Source: Syntrophomonadaceae bacterium
GTDB taxonomy: Bacteria; Bacillota_D; Dethiobacteria; DTU022
Assembly (NCBI GenBank): GCA_003551865.1
Contig: PUNU01000204.1
Coordinates: 1 to 6,978, forward strand
Direction of reading: 5' to 3'
Length of the DNA: 6,978 bases
The position numbers were made by a program, and so were the translations under genes. Below the pieces are notes generated by a model that did not search any database, was not told the DNA's origin, and was given only the letters and a program-made list of their open reading frames with translations. How positions within the stretch are numbered: the first letter of the stretch is position 1; each line of letters opens with the position of its first letter. This document shows positions 1 through 5,262 of the stretch, piece after piece.

Positions 1-646
1 AGTGGGTGGACATGGCCGAGCACTCGATATGCCAGCCCGGCCTGCCTTCCCCCCAGGGGCTTTCCCAGGAGGGCTCGCCCGCTTTTTTCTGCTTCCAGAG
101 CACAAAGTCGAGCGGGCTGCGCTTTTTCTCGCCCGGTTCGACCCGGGCCCCGGCCAGCAGTTCATCCTTGTCCTGGTGGGAAAGCAGCCCGTAATCGGCA
201 AACTTGGCGGTATCGTAGTAAACGTCACCGCCTGCGAAATAGGCGTAGCCGTTTTCCAGCAGGCGCTCGATCAGCCCTATAATCTGGGGGACATGCTCGG
301 TCGCCCGCGGCCTGAAGTCGGCCGGGCGCACCCTGAGGGCGCCGACATCTTCTTCAAAAGCCTCGATGAAGCGCTCGGCCAGCTCGGCCACCGTGGTGCC
401 CTGCTCGTTGGCCCGGTCGATCATCTTGTCGTCGATGTCGGTGTAGTTCTGGATCAGCTTGACCTTGTAGCCGCGGTGCTCCAGGTAGCGCCTGACCACG
501 TCGAAGACGATAAAAACCCGGCCGTTGCCGATATGGATGTAATCGTAAACGGTCGGGCCGCAGACATAAAAACTCACCTCGGGCGGAGCCGCAGGAATCA
601 GTTCTTCTTTTTGGCGGGTCAAGGTATTATATATCTTTATGGGCAC
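1..646 (-). CDS. cysS: Cysteinyl-tRNA synthetase, N-terminal part (runs off the left edge)
   Basis: Attaches cysteine to tRNA-Cys in the cytoplasm using ATP (class I synthetase). The 215 visible codons are a bit under half of the usual 460-485 residues. Seen: the opening [12 protein letters not shown] typical of the family, VCGPTVYDY with Cys29, the class I signature as HIGN at residues 38-41, [10 protein letters not shown] (67-76), and GWHIECSAM around Cys209. Cys29 and Cys209 correspond to two of the zinc ligands of the E. coli enzyme. The KMSKS motif and anticodon-binding domain lie outside the window. The start is the GTG at 646: homology begins directly after it and there is no ATG nearby. 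It overlaps the end of cysE by 20 bp, so translation is probably coupled, and the pair links cysteine synthesis to its use. Identification is secure. Confidence 0.97.
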   Translation of the reverse strand, partial: MPIKIYNTLTRQKEELIPAAPPEVSFYVCGPTVYDYIHIGNGRVFIVFDVVRRYLEHRGYKVKLIQNYTDIDDKMIDRANEQGTTVAELAERFIEAFEEDVGALRVRPADFRPRATEHVPQIIGLIERLLENGYAYFAGGDVYYDTAKFADYGLLSHQDKDELLAGARVEPGEKKRSPLDFVLWKQKKAGEPSWESPWGEGRPGWHIECSAMSTH

Positions 647-1295
647 TTTTGCACACTCCGTTTTCGATGTCGACCTGCCGGCAGCGCAGGTGATCGATCT
701 GGTCCTGCAGCTGGTTTAGGGCCTCGGCCACCGGGTCGGGCATGTCGGTGTGGTTGAGGTTGACCGCGGGCATTTTCTCCCCGTTGTAGTAGACCACCCG
801 GGCCGGGATGCCGACCACGGTGGAGTTGGCCGGAGCCGACTTTAAAACCACCGACCCGGCCCCGATGCGGCAGTTCTCACCGACCTCGATCGGGCCGAGC
901 ACTTTGGCCCCCGCCCCGATCACCACGTTGTCGCCGACGGTCGGGTGGCGCTTGCCCGCTTCCTTGCCCGTGCCGCCCAGGGTCACCCCCTGGTAGAGGG
1001 TGACGTTGGAGCCGATCTCGGTGGTCTCGCCGATCACCACGCCCATGCCGTGGTCGATAAAGAACGAGTCGCCGATCCGCGCTCCCGGATGGATCTCGAT
1101 CCCGGTCAAAAAGCGGGAAAGGTGCGAGATCATCCGCGGCAAAAGTACCAGCCCGCGCCGGAAGCAAAAGTGGGCGGCGCGGTGGAAAAATAAAGCGTGC
1201 AGGCCGGGGTAGCAGAGAAGCACTTCGACGGTATTTTTTGCCGCCGGGTCCCTTTCTTTTACCGCCTTGATATCATCGCGTATTCGTCCAAACAT
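627..1295 (-). CDS. cysE: Serine O-acetyltransferase
   Basis: Transfers acetyl from acetyl-CoA to L-serine, giving O-acetylserine, the carbon backbone for cysteine. At 222 residues it is the short Firmicute form. The N-terminal helical part (1-65) contains RDPAAKN. The left-handed beta-helix of hexapeptide repeats runs from about 66 to 165 and includes EIHPGARIG (67-75), the catalytic IDHGMG with His82, [17 protein letters not shown] with His117, and IGAGSVVLK. Where E. coli has Asp143 this protein has Glu67, in the usual EIHPGA form of Gram-positive members. A helical tail follows ([16 protein letters not shown]). The last residue is Ile, the residue known in other species to dock into cysteine synthase CysK. 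The ATG at 1295 has AAGGGG at 1305-1310, 9 nt upstream. The 3' end overlaps cysS. A promoter candidate lies at 1390-1418; no T-box was seen in the leader. Confidence 0.97.
   Translation of the reverse strand: MFGRIRDDIKAVKERDPAAKNTVEVLLCYPGLHALFFHRAAHFCFRRGLVLLPRMISHLSRFLTGIEIHPGARIGDSFFIDHGMGVVIGETTEIGSNVTLYQGVTLGGTGKEAGKRHPTVGDNVVIGAGAKVLGPIEVGENCRIGAGSVVLKSAPANSTVVGIPARVVYYNGEKMPAVNLNHTDMPDPVAEALNQLQDQIDHLRCRQVDIENGVCKSAHKDI
656..659 (-). promoter_or_regulatory. Ribosome binding site of cysS, inside cysE
   Basis: GGAG lies 9 nt before the GTG at 646 and is within the last codons of cysE. It supports the GTG start and translational coupling between the two genes. Confidence 0.7.
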
Positions 1296-1342
1296 GGTGC
1301 CATTCCCCTTCTGGTCTCATTAAGCTTTATGTTTAATTTAAC

Positions 1343-1360
1343 CGGCCCCTGCCGGGGCCG
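1343..1360. other. Perfect GC-rich hairpin in the ispF-cysE gap
   Basis: CGGCCCC (1343-1349) and GGGGCCG (1354-1360) form a 7-bp stem with a 4-nt loop. Neither strand has a clear T-run directly after it, so it is not a textbook terminator. It lies between the ispF stop and the cysE start and would be in the cysE leader RNA if the promoter at 1390-1418 is used. It could weaken read-through from ispF or protect the cysE message. Confidence 0.6.
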
Positions 1361-1389
1361 AAAACTTGTTTTAAAAACTTACACATATA

Positions 1390-1418
1390 AAGGTAATCTT
1401 TTATCGGCCGGCAGTCAA
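1390..1418 (-). promoter_or_regulatory. Candidate sigma-A promoter of cysE-cysS
   Basis: Read on the minus strand, TTGACT (1418-1413), a 17-nt spacer and TACCTT (1395-1390). The -35 box is strong and the -10 box weak (3 of 6). Transcription would start near 1383, giving a leader of roughly 90 nt that contains the hairpin at 1343-1360. It fits the 140-bp gap between ispF and cysE, the largest break in the left half of the window. Confidence 0.45.
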
Positions 1419-1435
1419 GCCAAAACAGGAAAAAA

Positions 1436-1945
1436 TCACTCCGCTTCCTGACCGGCCGGGCCCGCAAGCGCGGTTTTTTCCAAAAGGACCACCGCCTGGG
1501 CGGCGATGCCTTCTTCGCGCCCGCATGGACCCAACCCCTCGGTGGTGGTGGCCTTGATCGTCACCCGCTTCTTTTTAGCGGACAAACAGGCGGCGATATT
1601 TTCCTGCATCGCCTCGATATGCGGGGCCAGGGCCGGGGCTTCGGCGATGATCACCAGGTCGGCGTTGACCAGGGCCCAGCGCTCCCGCTCGAGGACTTTT
1701 TTCACCTCGGCTAAAAGCTCCAGGCTGGAAACACCCCGCCAGCGCTCCTCCCCGGGTGGAAAATAAAAGCCGATGTCGCGCTTGCCGGCCGCCCCGAGCA
1801 AAGCATCCATCAGGGCGTGCAGCAAAACATCTGCGTCGGAATGGCCCTCCAGCCCCCGGGGGTGCTCAATCTCAACCCCGCCCAAAATCAAAGGCCGCTT
1901 TTCGGCCAGGCGGTGCAGGTCAAAACCGATGCCCACCCTGTTCAC
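1436..1945 (-). CDS. ispF: 2-C-methyl-D-erythritol 2,4-cyclodiphosphate synthase
   Basis: Fifth step of the non-mevalonate (MEP) isoprenoid pathway: cyclises the IspE product with loss of CMP. It works as a cytoplasmic trimer with a metal at each active site. Seen in the 169 residues: GIGFDLH with metal ligands Asp9 and His11, GHSDADVLLHALMDALLGA (34-52) with the third ligand His43, DIGFYFPP (57-64), and KATTTEGLG (131-139). After that motif comes PCGREEGIAAQA, where the common form is FTGRGEGIAAQA, so Pro140 stands in place of the usual Phe. The tail is about ten residues longer than in most homologues. The start is GTG at 1945 and overlaps the ispD stop in the sequence GTGA, which indicates translational coupling. 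A G-rich ribosome site lies about 10 nt upstream, inside ispD. Confidence 0.97.
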   Translation of the reverse strand: MNRVGIGFDLHRLAEKRPLILGGVEIEHPRGLEGHSDADVLLHALMDALLGAAGKRDIGFYFPPGEERWRGVSSLELLAEVKKVLERERWALVNADLVIIAEAPALAPHIEAMQENIAACLSAKKKRVTIKATTTEGLGPCGREEGIAAQAVVLLEKTALAGPAGQEAE

Positions 1946-2634
1946 TGCCGCTTTGCCCCCTTTAAAAACTGCTCGGCCAGGTCCAGGTCCCGGGAGGTGG
2001 TGATCTTTAAGTTGGCAGGCTCACCATTCACCGCGGCCACCGGCCGGCCCAGGTGCTCGACCAAGGCGGCGTCGTCGGTCGCCTCCAACCCTTCCTGCAG
2101 GGCACTGCGGTAGGCCTCCAGGATCAGGCAGCGCTTAAACACCTGCGGCGTCTGCACCAGGCGCAGTTTGTCCCGCTTCAGGGTGGCAAGCACCTGTCCT
2201 TTGCCGTCTACCGCTTTTACCGTATCGCTCGGCGGGATCACCGGTACGGCGGCCCCGGTTTGCTCCGCGGCCTGAAGCAGGGCGTCAAGCAGATCGCTTG
2301 AAGCCAGCGGCCTGGCCGCATCGTGAATGCAGACCAGGCCGGCATCTTCAGGCACGGCGGCAAGCCCCCGGTTCACCGATTCCTGGCGGCTGGACCCGCC
2401 TTCGACCAGGCGCAGGCTGCTTACCTTGCAGTAAGGCTTGAGCAGTTCCATCACCTGTCCGCTGTCGCCGGGCGGGATCACCGCAATAACCCGGCCGGCC
2501 CGGGGGTGGTTTAAAAAAAGGTTCAGCGAACGGGCCAAAACCGGTTCTTCACCAAGAAAAAGGTACTGCTTGCGGACACCGCCGCCCATGCGCAGCCCGG
2601 TGCCCGCAGCGGCAACCACCGCGGCAAAGTTCAT
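1942..2634 (-). CDS. ispD: 2-C-methyl-D-erythritol 4-phosphate cytidylyltransferase
   Basis: Third step of the MEP pathway: joins CTP and methylerythritol phosphate to give CDP-ME, releasing diphosphate. At 230 residues it is full length for the family. Seen: the nucleotide-binding loop AAAGTGLRMGGGVRKQ (8-23) with Arg15 and Lys22, GGSSRQESVNRGL (79-91), HDAARPL (104-110) with the metal-binding Asp105, VPVIPPSDTVK (130-140), Arg154, QTPQVFK (161-167), TDDAALVE (187-194), and GEPANLKITT (204-213) with Lys210. These match the CTP- and substrate-contacting positions known from E. coli IspD. The ATG at 2634 follows the stop of the PIN/TRAM gene by only 4 bp, and GAGG lies about 12 nt upstream. 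IspD and IspF act on steps separated by IspE, which is not in the window. Confidence 0.97.
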   Translation of the reverse strand: MNFAAVVAAAGTGLRMGGGVRKQYLFLGEEPVLARSLNLFLNHPRAGRVIAVIPPGDSGQVMELLKPYCKVSSLRLVEGGSSRQESVNRGLAAVPEDAGLVCIHDAARPLASSDLLDALLQAAEQTGAAVPVIPPSDTVKAVDGKGQVLATLKRDKLRLVQTPQVFKRCLILEAYRSALQEGLEATDDAALVEHLGRPVAAVNGEPANLKITTSRDLDLAEQFLKGAKRQ

Positions 2635-2638
2635 TTAA

Positions 2639-3745
2639 CTACTGGACCTCGCTGTATTTTTCGGCATCCTGCTTCGGCTTGGCAAAGATCATCCGCCCGG
2701 CCGCGGTCTGCAGAACACTGGTCACCAGCACCTCGACCGTCTCGCCGATGTGCCGGCGCCCGCCCTCGACCACGATCATCGTCCCGTCGTCGAGATAGGC
2801 CACGCCCTGGCCGGGCTCCTTGCCGTCCTTGATGATCTGGGCGCTCATCTCCTCGCCGGGCAGCACCACCGGCTTGACCGCGTTGGCCAGCTCGTTGATG
2901 TTCAGCACGGCAATGCCCTGCAGCTCGCAGACCTTGTTTAAGTTAAAATCGTTGGTCACTATCTTGCCGTTTACCTTCTTGGCCAGCTGCACCAGCTTGC
3001 TGTCGACCTCGGTGGTCTCTTCAGAGTCGCCCTCGTAGATCTGCACCGGGATGTCCATCTCTTTCTGGATCTTGTTTAAAACGTCCAGGCCGCGGCGCCC
3101 GCGGTTTCTTTTCAAAAGATCGGGCGAATCGGCGATATGGCGCAGTTCTTCCAAAACGAAGCCCGGCACGACCAGCACGCCTTCCAGGAAACCGGTCTTG
3201 CAGATATCAACAATGCGCCCGTCGATAATGGCGCTGGTATCTAAAATCTTAAAAGTCTCGTTTTGCCGCCCGCCGCGCGAACCGCGGCTGAAAAGCGTGG
3301 TCAGGAAAGTAAATTCGTCCTTGCGGCTGAGTAAAAACTTGATCCCGATAAAGACCAAAAACAGGGTAATGATCGGCGAAAGGTAGACCCCGACCACGGG
3401 GATGCGGTAGATCGGGTAGCTGAGCAGCATGCCGATCAGCAAAGTAACGATCAGTCCAATGACCACCAGCAGTATATCCTGGGTCGGCACCGCTTTCAGC
3501 TTGCTTTCCGCCCAGGAAACCACGCTGTTGAACAACCGGATAATCAGGGGAGTAATAAGATAAAATATGAGTCCGAACAAAAGCACGCCCACGGCGTAAT
3601 AAATGATAATCGAGGGGATAAAATGCAAACCTTCCGGGATATCGATCACATAGGCCGATACGTACGGGCGAAAATTAACAAAAACATACATGCCGATCAC
3701 TATACCGGCAAGGGTGCCCAAAATACGTAAAATCTTCTGGATCAC
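2639..3745 (-). CDS. yacL: PIN/TRAM-domain membrane protein (YacL family)
   Basis: Predicted membrane-anchored RNase-like protein of 368 residues (B. subtilis YacL is similar in size and position); its substrate is unknown. The N-terminal part has about four membrane segments, near 5-25, 42-70, 90-110 and 117-139. The PIN domain spans about 166-285 and shows the acidic cluster expected for a metal-dependent nuclease: Asp169 and Asp175 in [13 protein letters not shown], Glu199/Glu200, Asp248 in EVDSKL, and Asp266 in VTNDFNL. A TRAM RNA-binding domain follows at about 291-355 ([18 protein letters not shown]). The GTG at 3745 was chosen because GGAGG sits 8 nt before it and it opens with the usual basic, hydrophobic sequence. 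The frame stays open upstream to a TTG at 3784, but that would read through the ribosome site. First of three tightly packed genes with ispD and ispF. Confidence 0.93.
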   Translation of the reverse strand: MIQKILRILGTLAGIVIGMYVFVNFRPYVSAYVIDIPEGLHFIPSIIIYYAVGVLLFGLIFYLITPLIIRLFNSVVSWAESKLKAVPTQDILLVVIGLIVTLLIGMLLSYPIYRIPVVGVYLSPIITLFLVFIGIKFLLSRKDEFTFLTTLFSRGSRGGRQNETFKILDTSAIIDGRIVDICKTGFLEGVLVVPGFVLEELRHIADSPDLLKRNRGRRGLDVLNKIQKEMDIPVQIYEGDSEETTEVDSKLVQLAKKVNGKIVTNDFNLNKVCELQGIAVLNINELANAVKPVVLPGEEMSAQIIKDGKEPGQGVAYLDDGTMIVVEGGRRHIGETVEVLVTSVLQTAAGRMIFAKPKQDAEKYSEVQ

Positions 3746-3753
3746 TTTTTTCA

Positions 3754-3758
3754 CCTCC
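3754..3758 (-). promoter_or_regulatory. Ribosome binding site fixing the PIN/TRAM start
   Basis: GGAGG (part of AAAGGAGGTG) lies 8 nt before the GTG at 3745. This perfect match rules in that start over the TTG at 3784. Confidence 0.85.
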
Positions 3759-3782
3759 TTTCCCGCCGGGCAATTTCCGAGC

Positions 3783-3838
3783 AAAAAACAAAAAGCCCCG
3801 GGAATTTGTCACACATTATAGCTTAAAGCATTCCCCGG
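3783..3838 (-). terminator. Probable rho-independent terminator of carD
   Basis: On the minus strand CCGGGGAAT (3838-3830) pairs with ATTCCCGG (3805-3798). This gives 8 base pairs with one bulged G and a 24-nt loop. After GGC it is followed by five T, a G and six T (down to 3783). The large loop makes it weaker than a classic terminator, but the T-rich tail is good. It lies 50 bp downstream of the carD stop. Confidence 0.55.
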
Positions 3839-3844
3839 AAGCAA
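3815..3844 (-). promoter_or_regulatory. Candidate promoter of the PIN/TRAM-ispD-ispF operon
   Basis: On the minus strand, TTGCTT (3844-3839), an 18-nt spacer, then a perfect TATAAT (3820-3815). Transcription would start around 3806-3809, about 60 nt before the GTG start. The -10 box lies in the loop of the terminator described at 3783-3838, so a transcript starting here would carry only the second arm. Confidence 0.6.
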
Positions 3845-3887
3845 GCCAATTCATTCTGCTGGGCGGTATGTTCTTAAAATATGTAAA

Positions 3888-4376
3888 TTACTTGGGAGCC
3901 TGGGCAAAGATGCCGTCCAGGGCAGCGGTGATTTCGGAACGCTCCGTACCCTGAACCAGGATCAGTTCGCTGATCAAGATCTGGCGAGCGGTTTCGAGCA
4001 TTTTGCTTTCACCGGTGGAAAGCCCTTTTTCGCGGTCTCTTAACATCAGATTGCGCACCACCTCGGCAACCTCGAAGATGTCTCCGCTCTTTATTTTTTC
4101 CAGGTGGGTGCGGTAGCGGCGGTTCCAGTTGGTCGACATCTCCGGCTGTTCGCCTTTGAGCACGACGAATACCTGCGAAACCTCTTTCTTGTCAATGACC
4201 TCGCGCAGGCCCACCTGCGTAATATTATCCGTGGGGATTAAGACTTTCATCTCCCCCATGGGGATTTTCATTACATAATATCTTTTACGGGCTCCCAGTA
4301 TTTCTTTCTCTTCGATTGCTTCGATCACACCCGCCCCGTGCATGGGGTAAACAACCCTGTCTCCTACATTGAACAA
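3888..4376 (-). CDS. carD: CarD-family (CdnL-type) RNA polymerase-binding regulator
   Basis: Binds the RNA polymerase beta subunit and stabilises the open promoter complex, mostly at housekeeping promoters in species studied. The 162 residues match the family length. Seen: the Tudor-like polymerase-interaction domain with FNVGDRVVYPMHGAGVIE (2-19) and YYVMKIPMGEMKVLIPT (33-49), then the helical DNA-binding half with NWNRRYRTHLEKIKSGD (83-99). Trp84 matches the Trp that wedges into the minor groove beside the -10 element in Mycobacterium CarD. LMLRDREKGLSTGESKMLETA follows (110-130). The TTG at 4376 was chosen because AGGGGG lies 7 nt upstream and the protein then begins at the conserved FNVGD. 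The frame continues to a TTG at 4436, but that codon is the -35 box of the gene's own promoter. No stand-alone partner gene is needed. Confidence 0.94.
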   Translation of the reverse strand: MFNVGDRVVYPMHGAGVIEAIEEKEILGARKRYYVMKIPMGEMKVLIPTDNITQVGLREVIDKKEVSQVFVVLKGEQPEMSTNWNRRYRTHLEKIKSGDIFEVAEVVRNLMLRDREKGLSTGESKMLETARQILISELILVQGTERSEITAALDGIFAQAPK

Positions 4377-4383
4377 TACTTCG

Positions 4384-4389
4384 CCCCCT
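4384..4389 (-). promoter_or_regulatory. Ribosome binding site of carD
   Basis: AGGGGG lies 7 nt before the TTG at 4376. It supports this TTG as the start, giving a leader of about 25 nt from the mapped promoter candidate. Confidence 0.75.
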
Positions 4390-4407
4390 AGAGAAGTGCC
4401 TAAAAAT

Positions 4408-4436
4408 ATAGTAACACAGCCCCCCTTAACTGTCAA
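4408..4436 (-). promoter_or_regulatory. Near-consensus sigma-A promoter of carD
   Basis: On the minus strand, a perfect TTGACA (4436-4431), a 17-nt spacer and TACTAT (4413-4408, 5 of 6). Transcription would start near 4401. This is one of the two strongest promoters in the window, as expected for an abundant polymerase-binding protein. Confidence 0.85.
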
Positions 4437-4440
4437 TTAA

Positions 4441-4451
4441 ACACTAAGTGT
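4441..4451. repeat. Short palindrome upstream of the carD promoter
   Basis: ACACT-A-AGTGT, five-base arms around one central base, ends 4 bp upstream of the carD -35 box. It could be a regulator site, but it is short enough to be chance in this AT-rich stretch. Confidence 0.35.
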
Positions 4452-4491
4452 AACATATTCAAATTGCCGTTACAACCGGTATTTTTTCTTT

Positions 4492-4516
4492 GCCCGGGGC
4501 AGCCCCGGCGTTTTTT
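4492..4516 (+). terminator. Plus-strand terminator-like hairpin with no gene before it
   Basis: CCGGGG (4494-4499) and CCCCGG (4503-4508) form a stem with a 3-nt loop; a 7-bp register with one bulge is also possible. Two bases later come six T (4511-4516). It reads as a terminator only on the plus strand; the minus-strand side is followed by A and G. Upstream of it on the plus strand is only the antisense side of carD. It lies 8 bp before the -35 box of the plus-strand gene at 4597 and may insulate that promoter. Confidence 0.6.
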
Positions 4517-4523
4517 GTTCTAG

Positions 4524-4553
4524 TTGACAGGGGCGGAAAAATAAAAGTATAAT
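4524..4553 (+). promoter_or_regulatory. Full-consensus sigma-A promoter of the cysteine-rich protein gene
   Basis: TTGACA (4524-4529), an 18-nt spacer and TATAAT (4548-4553). Both boxes are perfect. Transcription would start near 4560, about 37 nt before the ATG at 4597. Confidence 0.88.
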
Positions 4554-4581
4554 TACGTCAACAGGGGTCCCACTAGAAAAA

Positions 4582-4588
4582 GAGGTGA
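4582..4588 (+). promoter_or_regulatory. Ribosome binding site of the gene at 4597
   Basis: GAGGTGA matches seven bases of the complement of the 16S rRNA tail and ends 8 nt before the ATG at 4597. The in-frame GTG at 4585 lies inside this site and so is unlikely to be the start. Confidence 0.75.
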
Positions 4589-4596
4589 CTGAACGC

Positions 4597-4995
4597 ATGA
4601 AGGACAACGAGGTAGTGGGCGATTTTCAGGATATGGTATCAGAAGTGCTAATTCGTCATCGCAGCATTCTCGACTGCCTGTCCAAGTACCAGGAATCGAC
4701 CGCAAGGGTCAACCGCAGCATCATCAAGACGGTTACCGACTGCGGCTGTATATCCATCAGTGCCAATAAAAAGCAGTATCCCAATACCGACTCTTTGAAA
4801 GAGTGCGGCAAGCTGATGGACTCGCACATCAAAGGAGAGCTGTGCGATCACTGCCGGGAAGTAATCGCCGAGGAACTGGGCAAGCACCTGTTTTACCTGA
4901 CCGCTTTGTGCAATATCCTTGACTTTGAGTTGGAAGACTTATTCGACAAGGAGCACGCCCGGATCAGCACCCTCGGTCATTTTTTACTGTCCTAG
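4597..4995 (+). CDS. Small cysteine-rich helical protein of unknown function
   Basis: A 132-residue soluble protein, probably all helical, without signal peptide or membrane segment. I do not recognise its function. Similar proteins in Peptococcaceae-type genomes may carry the label DUF1573, but I recall this only loosely. Seven cysteines occur: Cys27, a CxC pair at 49/51 in DCGCISI, Cys70, a CxxC pair at 83/86 in LCDHC, and Cys105. The CxC and CxxC pairs could bind zinc or an iron-sulfur cluster, or act in redox sensing. The stretch EELGKHLFYLTALCNIL followed by LEDLFDKEH (92-120) recalls helices of MazG-type nucleotide pyrophosphohydrolases, but the usual Asp after EELG is Lys and no first EExxE motif is seen, so activity is doubtful. 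The only plus-strand gene in the window, it has its own consensus promoter and strong terminator, divergent from carD. Confidence 0.85.
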   Translation: MKDNEVVGDFQDMVSEVLIRHRSILDCLSKYQESTARVNRSIIKTVTDCGCISISANKKQYPNTDSLKECGKLMDSHIKGELCDHCREVIAEELGKHLFYLTALCNILDFELEDLFDKEHARISTLGHFLLS

Positions 4996-5028
4996 CAGCC
5001 TAACCAGCTTGGCAGAAAAACAAACAAG

Positions 5029-5079
5029 CCCGGATAAAAGCCAGGCCGTTTGGCAGGCTTTTGACCGGGTTATTTTTTT
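5029..5079. terminator. Strong, probably two-way rho-independent terminator
   Basis: CCCGG-AT-AAAAGCC (5029-5042) pairs with GGCTTTT-GA-CCGGG (5056-5069). An inner GCC/GGC helix continues it, closed by GTTT. On the plus strand it is followed by TTATTTTTTT, ending the gene at 4597-4995 some 34 bp after its stop. On the minus strand the stem is followed by a T-rich run (TTGTTTGTTTTT), so it could also stop transcripts from the ATPase gene before they run antisense into the plus-strand gene. Confidence 0.85.
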
Positions 5080-5262
5080 GCTTGAATCCAGGGAATAGAC
5101 CTCTTTGCAGGGCCCGCCGCGCCAAAAAAGGCATGGCAGCTTTCGGAGCTAAACCCGCGCTCGCAACTTATCATGGTTGGAGGCACGGCAGCTTAACAGT
5201 GGGACTGCGGTGGCCGGCCCCTTAAAATCCCCTCACCCCGAAAGGGACCCCTGCTTTAAAGC
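5080..5262. other. Gene-free, GC-rich spacer with small structured elements
   Basis: No convincing open reading frame on either strand. It holds a direct repeat (5130-5142 and 5182-5194), small stem-loops such as AGCT-TTCGG-AGCT (5138-5150) and CCC-GAAA-GGG (5237-5246, a GNRA-type loop), CAGT-GGG-ACTG (5197-5207), and the palindrome GCTTTAAAGC (5253-5262) next to the ATPase stop. It could be the 3' untranslated part of the ATPase message, a decayed element or an RNA of unknown type. I recognise no named RNA family. Confidence 0.4.
5130..5194. repeat. Imperfect 13-bp direct repeat pair
   Basis: GGCATGGCAGCTT at 5130-5142 and GGCACGGCAGCTT at 5182-5194 differ at one base and start 52 bp apart. 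Both lie in the gene-free spacer between the terminator and the ATPase stop. Confidence 0.6.

Noticed and set aside
2..757. Long plus-strand open frame of 251 codons
   Set aside because: It is the complementary shadow of cysS and the end of cysE, both clearly recognisable on the minus strand; its composition is low in ordinary protein features.
3746..3784. TTG start at 3784 for the PIN/TRAM gene
   Set aside because: The 13 extra residues would be coded across a perfect GGAGG ribosome site, and the normal N-terminus begins at the GTG at 3745.
4648..4887. Minus-strand open frame of 79 codons
   Set aside because: Lies wholly within the plus-strand cysteine-rich gene, which has a consensus promoter, ribosome site and terminator.
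5198..5209. T-box riboswitch on the plus strand
   Set aside because: Only the core-like AGTGGGACTGCG is seen. No stem I elements, no matching terminator and no amino-acid-related gene follow on that strand.
5190..5262. Cobalamin riboswitch on the minus strand (CCCACTGTTA-like box)
   Set aside because: The B12 box and the other conserved segments are absent, and it lies after, not before, a gene on that strand.
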